Origin: Flaviflagellibacter deserti
Lineage (GTDB): Bacteria > Pseudomonadota > Alphaproteobacteria > Rhizobiales > Methylopilaceae
Assembly (NCBI RefSeq): GCF_042652085.1
Contig: NZ_JBHSJF010000008.1
Span: 372,001 to 436,000, forward strand
DNA length: 64,000 nucleotides
Reading direction: 5' to 3'
Positions 63,138 to 64,000 of the stretch are shown here, piece by piece. A program made the translations under genes and the position numbers. Under the pieces are notes generated by a model. It was not told the DNA's origin and made no database searches. It saw only the letters and a list, made by a program, of their open reading frames with translations. The stretch's first letter is position 1; every line of letters starts with the position of its first letter.

Positions 63138-64000
63138 ATGACGCCCATGCTTGCCGTCGCAGAACCCATGCCCGCAATTGCGGAGAAGCCCTCGCTTGTC
63201 GGGCTGAGCCGTTTGGAACTTTCCGAAGCCCTCGGTCTCGCCGGAGTGCCCGAGCGCGAACGACGCATGCGCACGACCCAGATCTGGCACTGGATCTACC
63301 ATCGCGGCGCCAGCGATTTCTCGGCGATGACGAACATGTCGAAGGCGCTGCGCACGGCGCTGGAAGAGGTCTTCACGCTGACCCGTCCGGAAGTCGTTTC
63401 GGAGCAGATTTCCGTCGACGGCACTCGCAAATGGCTGATCCTCCTGCCGGCTCGTCCGGACGACCGCCGTCCGCATGAGGTCGAGGCCGTCTACATTCCC
63501 GAGGCCGACCGCGGCACGCTCTGCGTCTCCAGCCAGGTCGGCTGCACGCTCGCCTGCACCTTCTGCCATACCGGCACGCAAACGCTCGTCCGTAACCTGA
63601 CCGCCGCCGAGATCGTCGCGCAGCTCATCGTTGCCCGCGACCGCATCGGCGACTGGCCGGGACAGACGCGCGCGACGGACGGCCTGATCCCGGATGCCGA
63701 GCGCGCGGTGACGAACATCGTCTTCATGGGCATGGGCGAGCCGCTCTACAATTTCGACGCCGTGAAGCAGGCGATCGAGGTGATGTCGGACGGCGAGGGA
63801 CTCAGCCTGTCGCGCCGCCGGATCACGGTGTCGACCTCCGGCGTTGTGCCGATGATCGAGAAGCTCGGCGCCGAAAGCGGCCCGATGCTGGCGATTTCAC
63901 TGCACGCGACGAACGACCCGCTCCGCAACGAGCTTGTTCCACTGAACAAGAAATATCCGATCGCCGAACTGCTTGAGGCCTGCCGGACCTATCCCGGCGT
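63138..64000 (+). CDS. rlmN: 23S rRNA (adenine(2503)-C(2))-methyltransferase RlmN (partial)
   Basis: A radical-SAM enzyme methylating A2503 of 23S rRNA and A37 of some tRNAs. About 287 residues are visible before the right edge. The N-terminal domain has TTQIWHWIYHRGASDFSAMT; the cluster motif CTLACTFC is Cys136, Cys140, Cys143. NIVFMGMGEPLYNFD and RRITVSTSGVVPMI follow. The start is uncertain: ATGs at 63129, 63138 and 63147 are all in frame, and none has a clear ribosome binding site. Confidence 0.95.
   Translation, partial: MTPMLAVAEPMPAIAEKPSLVGLSRLELSEALGLAGVPERERRMRTTQIWHWIYHRGASDFSAMTNMSKALRTALEEVFTLTRPEVVSEQISVDGTRKWLILLPARPDDRRPHEVEAVYIPEADRGTLCVSSQVGCTLACTFCHTGTQTLVRNLTAAEIVAQLIVARDRIGDWPGQTRATDGLIPDAERAVTNIVFMGMGEPLYNFDAVKQAIEVMSDGEGLSLSRRRITVSTSGVVPMIEKLGAESGPMLAISLHATNDPLRNELVPLNKKYPIAELLEACRTYPG

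Overview
The window is GC-rich, densely coding DNA from an alphaproteobacterium, almost certainly of the order Hyphomicrobiales (Rhizobiales). The evidence is the gene order (zapE-mdh-odhAB-lpd, sdhCDAB, leuC/leuD/leuB, rplS-trmD-rimM-rpsP-ffh, dapF-mtaB-ftsY-ispZ, ccmABCDG, acnA-DUF1223), the frequent 4-nt ATGA/GTGA overlaps, and intergenic palindromic repeats of types common in that order. It reads as chromosomal core. I see no prophage, IS element, CRISPR array, tRNA or rRNA. I cannot name the genus.

Layout. 1-1669: start of an ATP synthase operon (atpH, atpA running off the left edge). 1910-8453: priA, a VOC protein, a fructose-6-phosphate aldolase-like transaldolase, a double-PAS hybrid histidine kinase, xerC and a tiny membrane protein. 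8475-19973: the 2-oxoglutarate dehydrogenase/TCA block on the minus strand (zapE, mdh, sucA, sucB, then two small genes, a frameshifted LysE exporter and lpdA), interrupted by a plus-strand lactate permease. sucCD, which usually lies between mdh and sucA, is not there. 20182-22298: a secreted S1 protease and an Ala/Lys/Pro-rich protein with a duplicated module. 22430-26893: sdhCDAB and a CitE-like lyase. 27022-34999: carbonic anhydrase, asd, leuB, leuD and leuC, with RidA, GNAT, metallopeptidase and small secreted proteins between them. 35987-40312: the rplS-trmD-rimM-rpsP-ffh-YHS operon with promoter and terminator. 40520-46238: hydrolases, then dapF-mtaB-ftsY-ispZ. 46342-50119: a membrane cyclic-nucleotide-binding protein and the cytochrome c maturation operon. 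50242-55262: acnA, a DUF1223 protein, DUF2794 and a class A beta-lactamase. 55263-64000: GNAT, Bax-inhibitor-1, the tesA/ybbA/ybbP-like divergent cluster, thpR, a pterin dehydratase, YkvA, IalB-like and Gly-rich secreted proteins, and the start of rlmN.

Functionally the window centres on aerobic energy metabolism: TCA enzymes (acnA, mdh, sucAB-lpdA, sdh), ATP synthase, cytochrome c maturation and lactate uptake. Alongside are amino-acid biosynthesis (leu, asd, dapF) and protein synthesis and targeting (ffh, ftsY, ribosomal proteins, tRNA and rRNA modification).

The most interesting signals are regulatory. An exact 15-bp inverted repeat occurs upstream of both the lactate permease and mdh. 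EcfG-type general-stress promoters are seen upstream of the secreted protease and a Gly-rich secreted protein. Hairpins, one of which is a plus-strand terminator, lie in the mdh-sucA gap. A perfect 21-bp tandem duplication sits upstream of the hybrid kinase. At least three families of palindromic repeats occur, one of them inside the ccm operon. I found no clear wholly new system.
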